Shown in pieces: positions 44,425-53,645 of a stretch of DNA of 64,000 bases. Source of the DNA: JAPOXR01 sp965221815 (GTDB lineage: Bacteria; Pseudomonadota; Alphaproteobacteria; Rhodobacterales; Rhodobacteraceae); the NCBI GenBank assembly GCA_965221815.1, contig OZ244915.1, positions 2,914,001 through 2,978,000 on the forward strand. The letters run 5' to 3'. Position numbers and translations under genes: made by a program. The first letter of the stretch is position 1. Each line of letters starts with the position of its first letter. Under the pieces are notes generated by a model, which made no database searches, had not been told where the DNA came from, and saw nothing but the letters and a program-made list of their open reading frames with translations.

Positions 44425-44710
44425 TGGACATGGCCGGACTGTGTCCCTGTCAGGGCCAGAGGGATGTGACGCATCGTCATCTGCATCCGCACAGAATCAG
44501 ATGCACATGACGTGTAAGATGTTGATAGGCTTCGGCCATCCCTTGCCCGCTTTCTGTCTTCATCCCATCCGGAATCGTATTGACAAGTTTCTGATGTCGA
44601 AAACATATGAGTGTGGAGTGGTTGCTTGGGATTGACTGGTCCAAATCACACACTACACGCAATTGTCCCGGGATCTGCGGGACAATATCGACGAAAGTTG
44701 TTCCAAGAAG
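44425..44710. other. Spacer before the decayed HicB-HicA pair
   Basis: No gene is supported. It contains a 9-bp perfect inverted repeat ATTGTCCCG/CGGGACAAT (44662-44686) that could be an operator for the HicB-like protein, 25 bp before its start. Confidence 0.45.
44662..44686. repeat. Inverted repeat ATTGTCCCG-N7-CGGGACAAT
   Basis: The two 9-bp arms match perfectly around a 7-base centre. Position before the HicB-like fragment suggests an autoregulatory operator, because HicB proteins bind their own promoter; no T run follows, so it is not a normal terminator. Confidence 0.5.
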
Positions 44711-44935
44711 ATGACCCTGTCCGAAACAGAAATCTTCTTCGAAGTGAATGAGGACGAATTGAATAGGGGTTATTCAGCCTGTGCATTGGCTGTTGGAATC
44801 CCATACGCAGGGGGACAGCATGGATGACATTGGCTACAATGTCAGGGAAGTCGTGAGCTGTGCCTTCGATAACCAGAATGTACCCCACGCGTGATCCGTC
44901 TCCACTTCGTGCGAGAGGAAGTTCTCGTGGCATGA
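44711..44935 (+). pseudogene. hicB: Decayed HicB-like antitoxin gene
   Basis: The frame starts ATG 44711 with SETEIFFEVNEDELNRGYSA and CALAVGIP, the first strand of the HicB-type domain (DUF1902-like), then hits a stop. The match continues after a frame change near 44820 as DDIGYNVREVVSCAFDN, and after another change near 44891 as RVIRLHFVREEVLVA with a stop at 44935. The pattern (F.V.ED..GGY.A.ALG....R.VREAV...F....PR.IRLH.VREEV.A) is that of the HicB-like antitoxin paired with HicA. Two frameshifts make it inactive. Confidence 0.65.
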
Positions 44936-45090
44936 ATCTTCCACGTGACACGAGAGGGCTGCGTTGGCATTGACGCTGCGCAAACCGGGTGACGAGCAGG
45001 TGCGACAATGTGGATCGCATGTCCAACTCATCACCCAAACGGGCGGAGAGCATCACGTGGTCATCCCCATTGTCGCGCATACAGAGAGAT
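44932..45090 (+). pseudogene. hicA: Decayed HicA-like mRNA interferase gene
   Basis: It begins MNLPRDTRGL at 44932, overlapping the HicB-like stop by 4 bases, then meets a stop. In another frame the HicA core resumes: VRQCGSHVQLITQTGGEHHVVIP (positions with the conserved GSH and EHH His residues), then ends at a TAA. HicA toxins are small RNA cleavers using that His. The toxin is disrupted by a frameshift and truncated, so the pair is a dead TA module. Confidence 0.65.
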
Positions 45091-45161
45091 AACCTGCATT
45101 GAGGGGAAGGATCGATCGATTATACTGGAGTTTACAGCAAAGACCCTGAACCTGGATGGCT

Positions 45162-46478
45162 TTATTGATCGATTCGAGCCATTTCCGCCTTGAATTCTTG
45201 TGCCATCTGCCCGGCATCGCGTCGCGCCTTTTTGGTGTCGAGAGTCAGGATCTCGCGATCGCGCATCAACCAGCATCCGGCGACCATCACATCTGTAACA
45301 TCGTCGGATGTTGCGGCAAAGACCAGTGCGGCATAGGGATCATAAATCGGCTGCAAACGCGCAGATGCCATTGAAATGCGTATCAGATCGGCTTGTTTTC
45401 CCGGCGTCAGCGAACCGATCATCTCACCCAGACCAAGCGCCTCTGCGCCCTCGTATGTTGCCATTCGGATGATGTCCCGGGCGGGCATCGGTTGACGGCT
45501 TTTCCCACGCAGTTTGGCAAACATCGATACGGCTGCAAACTGGGAAAAGAGGTCCAACGTGTTGCCGCTCATGGGTCCATCAGTGGCAATGCCCACAGGA
45601 ATTCCGCTGCGACGCATATCCTCAACGGGTGCAATGCCACGCCCGGCCTTGGCATTGGAACGGGCATTGTGCGCAACGCCTATTCCAGCCTCAGCCATGC
45701 GCAGAATCTCTGACTCGTTGACGTGCAGACAATGCGCGGCGACAAGACCCTTGCGCAGAAGACCCGAACGATCAACCAGATCGACGGGGCGGCATCCATG
45801 GATTGACTGTGCCCAATCCATTTCGGAATCCATTTCCGCGAGATGGATCTGAATGGGTATGTCGGGATGATCGTCTGCCCAGGCCGCGATGCGCTTCATG
45901 ACCGAAGGCCCGGTGGAGTAAGGGGCATGCGGAGCCATGGACGGTATAATCCTGTCATGGTCCCTGAAGGTCTCAACAAGAGTCTCGATCAGGTCGAATC
46001 CCTCATCAATTGTGCGATGGTCAGGTGGGTTGAAATCCGCTATTGTTTGACCGACGACTCCCCGCAAACCCGCTGTATCCAATATCTTTCCAACCTCGCT
46101 TTCATAATAGTACATGTCAGCAACGGTGGTGACACCCGCGCGGATAGACTCCCATGCGGCCAGTGACGTGCCTATCCGGACCATCCGCGGCGTTACAAAC
46201 TTGCGCTCCATCGGCAAGACATAACGAAACAATCGATCGTCAACATCTTCACCAAGACCACGAAAAAGGGTCATCGGCAAATGCGCGTGCGGATTGATCA
46301 TACCCGGCATGACAAGATCCCCGCCGGCATCAATCACCGTGGCTTCGGGATCGTCGGGCCCCGGTCCGGCACCGATGGCAGAAATCCTGTCTTTCTTGAT
46401 CATGACAAAACCCGGATCGATCACTGACAGATCCCGTTCGCATGGCAGAAGCAGTGCATTTTGGATGATCGTGGTCAT
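45162..46478 (-). CDS. Amidohydrolase / 5-methylthioadenosine-SAH deaminase family protein
   Basis: The 438-residue protein (ATG 46478, overlapping the ATPase stop by 4 bases) is an ATZ/TRZ-type amidohydrolase. Metal His ligands appear in NPHAHLPMTLFRGL, an IHLAEMDSEM His, LVAAHCLHV, and the Asp in GIATDGPMSGN; substrate-side Glu in LAEMD. Such enzymes deaminate or dechlorinate aminopurines, guanidines or related ring amines. It is the last gene of a polyamine-type ABC importer operon, so it may process the imported amine. The exact substrate is unknown. Confidence 0.82.
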   Translation of the reverse strand: MTTIIQNALLLPCERDLSVIDPGFVMIKKDRISAIGAGPGPDDPEATVIDAGGDLVMPGMINPHAHLPMTLFRGLGEDVDDRLFRYVLPMERKFVTPRMVRIGTSLAAWESIRAGVTTVADMYYYESEVGKILDTAGLRGVVGQTIADFNPPDHRTIDEGFDLIETLVETFRDHDRIIPSMAPHAPYSTGPSVMKRIAAWADDHPDIPIQIHLAEMDSEMDWAQSIHGCRPVDLVDRSGLLRKGLVAAHCLHVNESEILRMAEAGIGVAHNARSNAKAGRGIAPVEDMRRSGIPVGIATDGPMSGNTLDLFSQFAAVSMFAKLRGKSRQPMPARDIIRMATYEGAEALGLGEMIGSLTPGKQADLIRISMASARLQPIYDPYAALVFAATSDDVTDVMVAGCWLMRDREILTLDTKKARRDAGQMAQEFKAEMARIDQ

Positions 46479-47545
46479 GTGGACTCTTTGTCCGGCAGGA
46501 TACAGCACTGATCGAGATCCGGAATCAACCGGACATGGTGGCCAGCACCCAGCGGATCACTCAGCGAACCGGCCGCTGTCAGCGGGCCCGACGCAGTTTC
46601 GACCTGGTAGTGATAAGTGCGCCCGAGATAGGTCCTGATCCCGACCGTTGCCGGAATTCCCTCGTCGATGTCCGCATCACTTATGCGCAACCCATCCGGG
46701 CGGGCAGCCAACATGAAACGGTCTGGAATGGGTCCCAGTCGATCCTGGTCAAGGAGAAGTCGGTAACCGCCCGGCCCTTGCGTTGTCACGATGGCCCCAT
46801 TGCGTTGACTGACCTGCAAAGACACGAGATTGACGAAGCCAACAAATCGGGCAACAAATGGATCTGCCGGGCGCTGGTAAAGAGTTTCGGGTGTGTCAAA
46901 TTGATGGATACGCCCAGAATCCATGATCGCAACACGATCCGAAATCGAGAAGGCTTCCTCTTGATCATGGGTTACAAAGACGGCTGTGGTCCCGTTGGAT
47001 TGTTGCAGTTGACGGATTTCCACGCGCATATCAATGCGCAGCTTGGCGTCCAGATTGGAAAGGGGCTCGTCAAACATGAGAAGGGGTGGGCGAACCACCA
47101 GGGCACGCGCAAGCGCCACACGCTGCCGCTGGCCTCCCGACAAGGCCGCGGGGAATCGATCAGAAAAATCTGCCAGCCCCACGATTTTGAGAATTTCTGC
47201 GGCCTCACGTGCACGAGTCGCGGCCACCATTCCGCGCTGCTTGAGGCCGAATGCAACATTGTCCCGGACCGTGAGATGCGGAAACAGCGCATAATTCTGA
47301 AACACGATCCCGATATTGCGGCGATGGGCAGGCAACCGGGTCAGATCCGTCCCGCCGAGAGTAATGGTGCCGGTGGTGGCCGGGAGAAACCCCGCAATCA
47401 CCCGCAATGTGGTTGTCTTGCCGCATCCGGAAGCGCCCAGAAGGGAAACGAGTTCGCCGCCATCAACATGCAATGAAAGATCATCAAGAATCCTTGTCGC
47501 ACCGTAATGGGCAGAGACGTGGGATAACGAGAGAGCGGGTGCCAA
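46475..47545 (-). CDS. ABC transporter ATP-binding protein (PotA/spermidine-putrescine type)
   Basis: The 356-residue ATPase has Walker A GASGCGKTT, Q-loop NYALFPHL, signature LSGGQRQRVALARAL, Walker B LLMFDEPLSNLD, H-loop FVTHDQEEAFSISD, and a C-terminal TOBE domain (about 240-345). It is the ATPase of an importer with the two permeases and the binding protein encoded upstream. PotA, FbpC and AfuC share this form, so polyamine or ferric ion substrate cannot be separated on the ATPase alone; the binding protein favours polyamine-like amines. Confidence 0.9.
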   Translation of the reverse strand: MAPALSLSHVSAHYGATRILDDLSLHVDGGELVSLLGASGCGKTTTLRVIAGFLPATTGTITLGGTDLTRLPAHRRNIGIVFQNYALFPHLTVRDNVAFGLKQRGMVAATRAREAAEILKIVGLADFSDRFPAALSGGQRQRVALARALVVRPPLLMFDEPLSNLDAKLRIDMRVEIRQLQQSNGTTAVFVTHDQEEAFSISDRVAIMDSGRIHQFDTPETLYQRPADPFVARFVGFVNLVSLQVSQRNGAIVTTQGPGGYRLLLDQDRLGPIPDRFMLAARPDGLRISDADIDEGIPATVGIRTYLGRTYHYQVETASGPLTAAGSLSDPLGAGHHVRLIPDLDQCCILPDKEST

Positions 47546-47551
47546 AAGATC

Positions 47552-48340
47552 CTACCGCGTCAGGAAGGTCAGACCCAAGGTACGCTCGACGATTGCCATG
47601 ACAGCAACAGTCAGCACCATCAGCAAAACAGAAACCGAAGCCACAACAGGATCAAAGAACTGCTCCACATGTGCCAAGATCTGAATGGGCAGGGTGGAAA
47701 GACCCGGACCCGTCAGAAAGAGTGCGACAGAGACATCATTGATCGAGGTAATGAAGGCCAGAATAAAGGCGGCGATGACGCCGGAGCGGATGTTGGGAAG
47801 CACGACGACAAAAAACGCCTGCCAGGGCGGCGTACCAAGACTGATCGCAGCTTCTTCGATCGAAAAGTCGAATGCCGACAAACTTGCCGAAATCACCCGT
47901 ACACAATAGGGCAGGACAAGCAATGTATGACCGATCAACAGGGCGGAAAATACGGGTAGACCTGCTCCCACCTGCACCGAACGCAGCAGCGAAAATCCCA
48001 GGACAATTTCCGGCACGAGTACGGGTAGGACGAAAAGCGTTGATAGCCATCCCGGCAATTGGATACGATAGCGATTGAGGGCATAGGCGGCCGGAATTCC
48101 GACGAGAAGAGCAAAACACGTAGCCAACATCGCAACCTGGAAACTGGTGACCATCGTGCGCCGGAACGCTGCCATTTCAAAAATCCGATCGAACCATCGC
48201 AACGAGAGACCCTGAGGCGGAAACGTCAGGAATGTGGTGTCCGAAAGCGACGCACCGATGACGATGATGAGTGGCCCCATCAGAAAGATGTAGACAAGGA
48301 CTGCGAAACCAATCAGTGGCGGGGACAGGCGGCGAATCAT
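47552..48340 (-). CDS. ABC transporter permease (PotC type)
   Basis: The 262-residue inner-membrane protein has six hydrophobic segments and the ABC-2 importer EAA loop (EEAAISLGTPPWQAFFVVVLPNIRSGV, about residues 165-190). It pairs with the next permease to form the channel. Start overlaps the upstream permease stop by 4 bases. Confidence 0.9.
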   Translation of the reverse strand: MIRRLSPPLIGFAVLVYIFLMGPLIIVIGASLSDTTFLTFPPQGLSLRWFDRIFEMAAFRRTMVTSFQVAMLATCFALLVGIPAAYALNRYRIQLPGWLSTLFVLPVLVPEIVLGFSLLRSVQVGAGLPVFSALLIGHTLLVLPYCVRVISASLSAFDFSIEEAAISLGTPPWQAFFVVVLPNIRSGVIAAFILAFITSINDVSVALFLTGPGLSTLPIQILAHVEQFFDPVVASVSVLLMVLTVAVMAIVERTLGLTFLTR

Positions 48341-49164
48341 GATGCAAGCGGATTGAGACGGCGGGCCATGCGCGTCATCACCAGGACGACAGCGAGAGTG
48401 ACAGCCACCATGATCGCAGCAATGGTCGCAGCACTATCCCAGTCAAAAGCGACCATCGCCTGCTGATGCAGAAATGTCCCCATCACCATCACGCGTTCGC
48501 CGCCAACAAGTTGTGGCGTGGCATAAGCCGTGAAGGATCCCGTGAACACGAGCACCGCCCCGACGATCAGTCCAGGGACGGCGAGCGGAAAAATCACTTG
48601 TCGAAACACCTGCGCTGGCGTCGCACCCAACGATGCCGCTGCCTCGATGACATCGTCGGGAATATTCTCAAGGACACCGACGAGAGTCAAAATCATCAAT
48701 GGTACAAACAGATAGACCATGGCCACGATGACCGCCCCCTCGGTAAAGAGCAGGGAATACGGCGCCCCATCGACGCCCAACCAGACCATGAACCTGTTGA
48801 CAATGCCATTGCGCCCCAGGAGGATCAGGAATGCGAAGGACCGAACGACGACGCCGGTCAGCAGGGGAAAGACTGCGGCAATTATCAGAATCGAGCGCCA
48901 GCGAGGGGATGCACGCGACACCACATATGCCGTGAAGAAGCCGATGATCAGGGAGAAGCCGGTTGTCAGGAGCGCAATTTCCAGCGTACGCCACAAAACT
49001 GTACGCCGGAAACCACTCTGAAGAAATTCACCGTATGATGCGAGAACGCCCTCGGCGGTTGTCAATGTCGCGAGGACAGTTGCGCCAACCGGCAACAGCA
49101 GGAAGACCAGAACCAGTGTCGTTGCCGGTGCCGACAAGATCCAACCTGTCACCCATCTGATCAC
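48337..49164 (-). CDS. ABC transporter permease (PotB type)
   Basis: The 275-residue membrane protein has six hydrophobic segments, including a PotB-like first helix (residues about 12-35), and an EAA loop EAAASLGATPAQVFRQVIFPLAVPGL at about 182-208. It forms a heterodimer with the downstream PotC-type permease and is translationally coupled to it. Confidence 0.9.
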   Translation of the reverse strand: MIRWVTGWILSAPATTLVLVFLLLPVGATVLATLTTAEGVLASYGEFLQSGFRRTVLWRTLEIALLTTGFSLIIGFFTAYVVSRASPRWRSILIIAAVFPLLTGVVVRSFAFLILLGRNGIVNRFMVWLGVDGAPYSLLFTEGAVIVAMVYLFVPLMILTLVGVLENIPDDVIEAAASLGATPAQVFRQVIFPLAVPGLIVGAVLVFTGSFTAYATPQLVGGERVMVMGTFLHQQAMVAFDWDSAATIAAIMVAVTLAVVLVMTRMARRLNPLAS

Positions 49165-49242
49165 GTGGAATCCAATCGACCTGCAGGCAGAAGGTAGAGG
49201 CGACTTGCAACCTGCAGAAATAACCTGATGATAATCGCGTCG

Positions 49243-50277
49243 TCAGCCACCAAAAAGTTCGTTCCAGCGATCGATCCAATCCGGTTTGGCTTCATTCATT
49301 GCGCCGTAATCGACCCGCTTGAGACTTGACAACATCTCATTCCCGTAGGTCCATTGAGCAGCCACACTTTCCGACAAGACGACATCGGCGTGCACCGGCG
49401 CATCCACGCCATTCTCAGCCAGAATTTTCTGCCGCGCCGGGTCAAGAATGAAGTTGATAAACTCGTGTGCACGCTCCACATTCTCTGCCCCAACAGGAAT
49501 ATTAACCGTATTGAGTGTCGCAATATCACCGTCCTCGAGGTCAGCCCAGACGATGGTTGGAACGGCATCCTGCAATCTGCCCAAAGCAAAATCCTGTGCA
49601 AGCGAAACCGTTGTTTCACCAGTCGAGAAAAGATTGATCATTTCCGACCCGGTCATATAATTTTTGACCACATTGGACTTGAGGTCAGCGAGTTGCTCAA
49701 AGGCCGCGTCTGGATCATCAAAAGCACTGACCCCCGCTTTTTCTCCGGCAATCATGACAACCATTGGTCCTGCCGTTGTGGTGATTCCGGGAAGGGAGAT
49801 GGATCCTGCCAAAGACTCACGCCACAAATCGTTCCACGCGGTTATCGGTGTGTCCAACCCGGCACCATCATAAACAATGCCGACCCGGCCAATCGTGTAG
49901 GCGGGCCCATATTCTCCTTGCGGTGATTGTGCGAGAGTATGAAGTCCTTCGATATTTGGCACTTTTGTGCGATCAATGGGTTGAAAGAGACCATCCTCGA
50001 TTCCCTGCTGAGAAAAACTGTCGGTCAGATAGATGACATCAACACCGGACCCACCGCGGATCTTGACCTTGTTCAATCGATCGGCATTATTTCCGGTCTC
50101 GAAAATCAATTCACAATCGCACTGTTCCTGAAAGGGCTGGACAACAAACTCGTTGAGTTTTTCGCCATTGAAGCCCCACCAGGAAACAACCAGCGCCTCT
50201 GAATCCGCGGCCAGCGGTCCGATGGCCAGGGTCATTGCGCCCATCATCATGGTGCACAATCGATTCAACGATTTCAT
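49243..50277 (-). CDS. ABC transporter periplasmic substrate-binding protein (polyamine type)
   Basis: The 344-residue protein starts at ATG 50277 with a signal peptide (MKSLNRLCTMMMGAMTLAIGPLAADS). The mature part is a type D/F periplasmic binding fold: SWWGFNGEKLNEFV, then CDCELIFETGNNADRLNKV, YGPAYTIGRVGIVYD and the C-terminal helix WIDRWNELFGG. This resembles PotD/PotF-like proteins, with a substrate of positively charged amines likely but not proven. First gene of the operon. Confidence 0.85.
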   Translation of the reverse strand: MKSLNRLCTMMMGAMTLAIGPLAADSEALVVSWWGFNGEKLNEFVVQPFQEQCDCELIFETGNNADRLNKVKIRGGSGVDVIYLTDSFSQQGIEDGLFQPIDRTKVPNIEGLHTLAQSPQGEYGPAYTIGRVGIVYDGAGLDTPITAWNDLWRESLAGSISLPGITTTAGPMVVMIAGEKAGVSAFDDPDAAFEQLADLKSNVVKNYMTGSEMINLFSTGETTVSLAQDFALGRLQDAVPTIVWADLEDGDIATLNTVNIPVGAENVERAHEFINFILDPARQKILAENGVDAPVHADVVLSESVAAQWTYGNEMLSSLKRVDYGAMNEAKPDWIDRWNELFGG

Positions 50278-50648
50278 GAGCGTACCTCGTAGTTGGAATT
50301 CCTTAAGATCTTGTCTCAACAAACGGGGCAGATTTCGATCTTCGCGTTGTCACTGACCAGACAAGGAAGGCTATAGGATCGATCACCTCGATTTCGCACT
50401 GTTGTCTCAGATCATCGTGTTTGCTGATGGAAATCCCATATTTCTCCAAACACCATGACCCCCTTGCCTTTATGGAAAACCCTTGAAGATCTCCATGATT
50501 CCCGCTCTTTGAACGCCGTCGCACCTATCATGCTGAAATGTCTCGGTCAATTTCCCCGCCCGCCAAACAGAAGTGGTGATTTATTGCATTGCACAAGGCG
50601 ACTTGTGAGATGCATGTCAATATGGAGCCGTGTAGACAAGGATCGGCA
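50278..50648. other. Divergent promoter region between binding protein and OCD genes
   Basis: No gene. It must hold promoters for both leftward ABC genes and the rightward OCD gene. A short symmetrical TGCATTGCA (50585-50593) could be an operator for the regulator of either unit; the start of the OCD gene has AAGGA (50636-50640). Confidence 0.45.
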
Positions 50649-51638
50649 ATGCCTCGCAACATTCCGGCCTCAAACGGTGCTCAAATGAATTCAAATTCTA
50701 ACCGAGATGATCATATCTTTATCTCTGACAAGGACATTGCCGCGTTAAAGATTTCACCCTCGAGGCTGGTGGATGCCATCGAAGCTGCGTTGGTTGCCAA
50801 GGCCAAAGGGCGAATCCATGTGGCGCCCAAATCTGCGCTGCTACCGGGACAGGGGCGCTATGTGATGTCAACCCTCGCCAGCGACGAGGCAGTGACAATC
50901 CTCAAGACGGTGAGCGTTATCCCTGACAATCCTGATCGCAACCTGCCAAGAATTAACGGGGCAATCCTGCTGCTCGACGCCAAAACCGGGCTCCTGAAAG
51001 CCGTGATGGATGCCAATTGGATCACGGCACAGCGCACCGCCGCGCTCTCGGTAATCGCGGCACGACATTTGGCTGAACCACAATCGCAGACCATCGGTTT
51101 CATTGGTTGCGGCGTTCAGGCACACAGCCATCTTGCTGCATTGATCGGGTTTTTTCCAGTTCGACATGTCCTGGTTTGCAGCCGGACCCGGGCCGCGGAG
51201 GAAGAATTTTGTGCAAAAGCACGTCAACTCGGGATCTCTGCCCGTGCAACAGACGCCGAAGAAACCCTCAGAGCAGCCGATATCGTCGTCACCTCAATTA
51301 CGCTCGACTATTCCGTCACCCCGTTCCTGAACGCACGATGGATGAAACCCACCGCCTTCGCTACGATCACTGACCTGTGTATTCCCTGGAAGCCCGATAG
51401 TCTTCATATTTTCAAAACTCTTGTTGTCGATGATCTGGAACAGGAAAGGACCGCCGAACGCCCGTTATTGCGTCACCAAACCATTGCTGGTGACCTGGTT
51501 GGGTTGGTGACCGGGCAGGTTGACCAGGGTCGCCGTCCCGCCGCTTTCGCTTTTCGTGGCATCGCACTCGGTGATTTTGCAACTGCAAATCTCGTTTACC
51601 AACTGGCCTGCAAGGGCAAAGGTGAAAGTTGTGGCTGA
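50649..51638 (+). CDS. Ornithine cyclodeaminase / mu-crystallin family protein
   Basis: The 329-residue NAD(P)-dependent protein has the OCD-family core: TLASDEAVTILKTVSVIPDNP, GAILLLDAKTGLLKAVMDANWITAQRTAALS (substrate-binding segment) and a Rossmann motif IGFIGCGVQAHSHLAAL. ATG 50649 is chosen for its AAGGA; an in-frame ATG at 50685 is a shorter alternative. The family includes ornithine cyclodeaminase, ketimine reductases and opine-like dehydrogenases. Facing a polyamine-type importer and amidohydrolase, it may act on an imported amine or amino acid. Confidence 0.85.
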   Translation: MPRNIPASNGAQMNSNSNRDDHIFISDKDIAALKISPSRLVDAIEAALVAKAKGRIHVAPKSALLPGQGRYVMSTLASDEAVTILKTVSVIPDNPDRNLPRINGAILLLDAKTGLLKAVMDANWITAQRTAALSVIAARHLAEPQSQTIGFIGCGVQAHSHLAALIGFFPVRHVLVCSRTRAAEEEFCAKARQLGISARATDAEETLRAADIVVTSITLDYSVTPFLNARWMKPTAFATITDLCIPWKPDSLHIFKTLVVDDLEQERTAERPLLRHQTIAGDLVGLVTGQVDQGRRPAAFAFRGIALGDFATANLVYQLACKGKGESCG

Positions 51639-51722
51639 GCCGGACATGTCACTGAATTCTGGACTTGAACTCAAAATTTGGGATGCCATATCCAACTGAC
51701 ATGCGGTTGCGCGGGTGTCATC

Positions 51723-52235
51723 ATGGAAAAAGAAAAGAGTAACGGCCGAACAACTGCCGAGGACTTTCGCTTTCGTGTCTCTATTCTCACGATGTTCATC
51801 CGCGACTTGTCTTTTGAAAATTTCGCTGCGCAGCGGGGCGACAGGATAACGGGTCCCGGCGTGGGAAAGCTCAATCATGACCTCACGATGAAGGTTGACT
51901 TGGCGCGACAGGGAAAAACTGACGATGGGCAGGGGCTTTTTCAAGTCATCATCAGCATGAATCTTGAAGCCAAGTCAGAAGACAAGAGCATCTATCTGCT
52001 GGACATCGAATATTGCGCCATGTTCGCCGTCGACAATCTGCCGGAAGCCAAGATCCGCCCTTTTCTGTTGACGCAGGGTCCACAGCTGATGTTCCCGTTT
52101 CTGCGACGGATCGTCGCCGACATGACGGGCGATGGTGGTTTTCCGCCACACCAGCTGCAATTGATCAACTTCACTGAACTTTATGAAAAGAAGGTTCGCG
52201 AAGCGCGTTTATCAAGCCAGTCCACGAACACCTGA
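51723..52235 (+). CDS. secB: Protein-export chaperone SecB
   Basis: SecB keeps exported proteins unfolded and delivers them to SecA. The 170-residue protein has the conserved FIRDLSFENFAAQ, the central beta-sheet region with VIISMNLEAKSEDKSIYLLDIEYCAMF, and the helix ending RRIVADMTGDGGFPPHQLQLINFTELYEKK. The start is ATG 51723; an upstream in-frame start adds 15 residues not expected. It is the first gene of the conserved secB-dnaQ-coaE-aroE-maf block, and faces dnaQ. Confidence 0.94.
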   Translation: MEKEKSNGRTTAEDFRFRVSILTMFIRDLSFENFAAQRGDRITGPGVGKLNHDLTMKVDLARQGKTDDGQGLFQVIISMNLEAKSEDKSIYLLDIEYCAMFAVDNLPEAKIRPFLLTQGPQLMFPFLRRIVADMTGDGGFPPHQLQLINFTELYEKKVREARLSSQSTNT

Positions 52236-52332
52236 CCCCGGAAAGCCGGCTCTCGGTCACGGGATGGTCTCATCGGATTCAGAAGATCTTGTGCCGCCTT
52301 CTGAATCACCATGGAAGCGGACTGCGCGGATC

Positions 52333-53037
52333 TCACAGCCAGCGATTCCACAACGCATCCTCGCCGAGCTGTTTGATGGCTTCTCGATGCGCGATGTCCT
52401 CTTCCTCGGTGAGTAACGGTGCCAAGGTTGCAGGTCGCTGGACCGCTGTTGCTCTTTTCGCCCCCGCCTGGTTCTCGATTTCGTGAATCTGATTGTCAAA
52501 CTGCGTGAACAGATCTTGATTGCCGCCCAACAGGCAAAAATAGACATCAGCAAGAAGCTCTGCATCAAGCAGTGCACCATGTTTTTCCCGACCTGAATTA
52601 TCGATCTTGAAATGTCGGCACAGTGCATCGAGGCTGAATCGTGTGAGTTGCGGAAGTTCCTCACGTGCCAACCGAAGTGAGTCATGAATCCGGTTCGGGT
52701 GAAATTTCTCAAAGCCGGCCGCTGCGAGTTCGGCATTCAAAAAGCCGAGATCAAACATCGCATTATGCGCCAGCAGCGAACAATCGCCAACAAACTCCAG
52801 CAGTTCTTCGGCAATCTCGGAAAAAACCGGCTTGTCCTTCAGGAAGTCATCGCCCAGTCCATGAACTTCATAAGCTCCATCCGACATGGGGCATTCTGGA
52901 TTCACATATTTGTGCAAAAGCCGGCCGGTGCGCTGGAGCTGTCTTTCGTCGAGTTCGACCATTCCGATTTCCACAATCCGGTGACCTTCCTCCGGTTTCA
53001 GGCCAGTCGTTTCCACATCGAGTGCAATGATAGTCAT
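52333..53037 (-). CDS. dnaQ: DNA polymerase III epsilon subunit (3'-5' proofreading exonuclease)
   Basis: The 234-residue protein has the DEDDh exonuclease motifs: Exo I IALDVETTGL, Exo II LLAHNAMFDLGFLNAEL and Exo III HGALLDAELLADVY with the catalytic His. The C-terminal region (about 175-234) likely binds the alpha subunit. It proofreads during replication. Overlaps coaE by 4 bases, part of the leftward dnaQ-coaE-aroE-maf operon. Confidence 0.95.
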   Translation of the reverse strand: MTIIALDVETTGLKPEEGHRIVEIGMVELDERQLQRTGRLLHKYVNPECPMSDGAYEVHGLGDDFLKDKPVFSEIAEELLEFVGDCSLLAHNAMFDLGFLNAELAAAGFEKFHPNRIHDSLRLAREELPQLTRFSLDALCRHFKIDNSGREKHGALLDAELLADVYFCLLGGNQDLFTQFDNQIHEIENQAGAKRATAVQRPATLAPLLTEEEDIAHREAIKQLGEDALWNRWL

Positions 53038-53645
53038 CCGGTTAATTCCCTGATTTTTCTGACTAAAGTTGTGATATCACTGCGCATTGTCTGGATATCA
53101 CAAGATCGGATCACGTAATCCGCACGCCGGCGTTTTTCCGCATCCGACAGTTGTCGATCACGGAATGTTCTGAACTGCTCCCGTGTCATCCCCGCACGGC
53201 GCATGACCCGACTCTCCTGTTGCGCAACGGAAGTGGAAACCACTGCGACAGCATCAAACTCCGCCTCCGACCCCGACTCAAACAACAGGGGAACTTCGCA
53301 AACAACAAGGTCTGAACCCGTCTCGGCTGCCTGTTCCAAGAACCGCTGCCTGTCATGGTGCACCAGCGGATGGACCGCCTCTTCAATTTCCCGAAGCAGG
53401 TCAGGTTCCTGCGCCAATTTTTCCTTCAGTTTTTCCTTGCAGACTGGACCTTTCGGGTCCGGCACAGCCTCTGGAACAATCGCCGCCAGAGCGTGGCTCC
53501 CGCGGTCACCGGACGAATATATCCTGGCAACCGCCTGATCGGCATCCCAGACCGGAATATCGAGAGACGAGAAGACCGCCCCCGCCGTCGACTTTCCCAT
53601 CCCGATTGATCCTGTCAAACCCAAACAGAAAAGGTGCCTGATCAT
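53034..53645 (-). CDS. coaE: Dephospho-CoA kinase CoaE
   Basis: CoaE phosphorylates dephospho-CoA at the 3' ribose hydroxyl in the last step of CoA synthesis. The 203-residue protein has the P-loop GLTGSIGMGKST, the lid region with HPLVHHDRQRFLEQA, and the substrate motif VCEVPLLFESG. It overlaps dnaQ and aroE by 4 bases each. Confidence 0.95.
   Translation of the reverse strand: MIRHLFCLGLTGSIGMGKSTAGAVFSSLDIPVWDADQAVARIYSSGDRGSHALAAIVPEAVPDPKGPVCKEKLKEKLAQEPDLLREIEEAVHPLVHHDRQRFLEQAAETGSDLVVCEVPLLFESGSEAEFDAVAVVSTSVAQQESRVMRRAGMTREQFRTFRDRQLSDAEKRRRADYVIRSCDIQTMRSDITTLVRKIRELTG

Noticed and set aside
44646..45080. Leftward 144-codon frame
   Set aside because: Antisense to the decayed HicB-HicA pair; no known motif.
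46535..47476. Rightward 313-codon frame
   Set aside because: Antisense to the ABC ATPase with all ABC motifs on the other strand.
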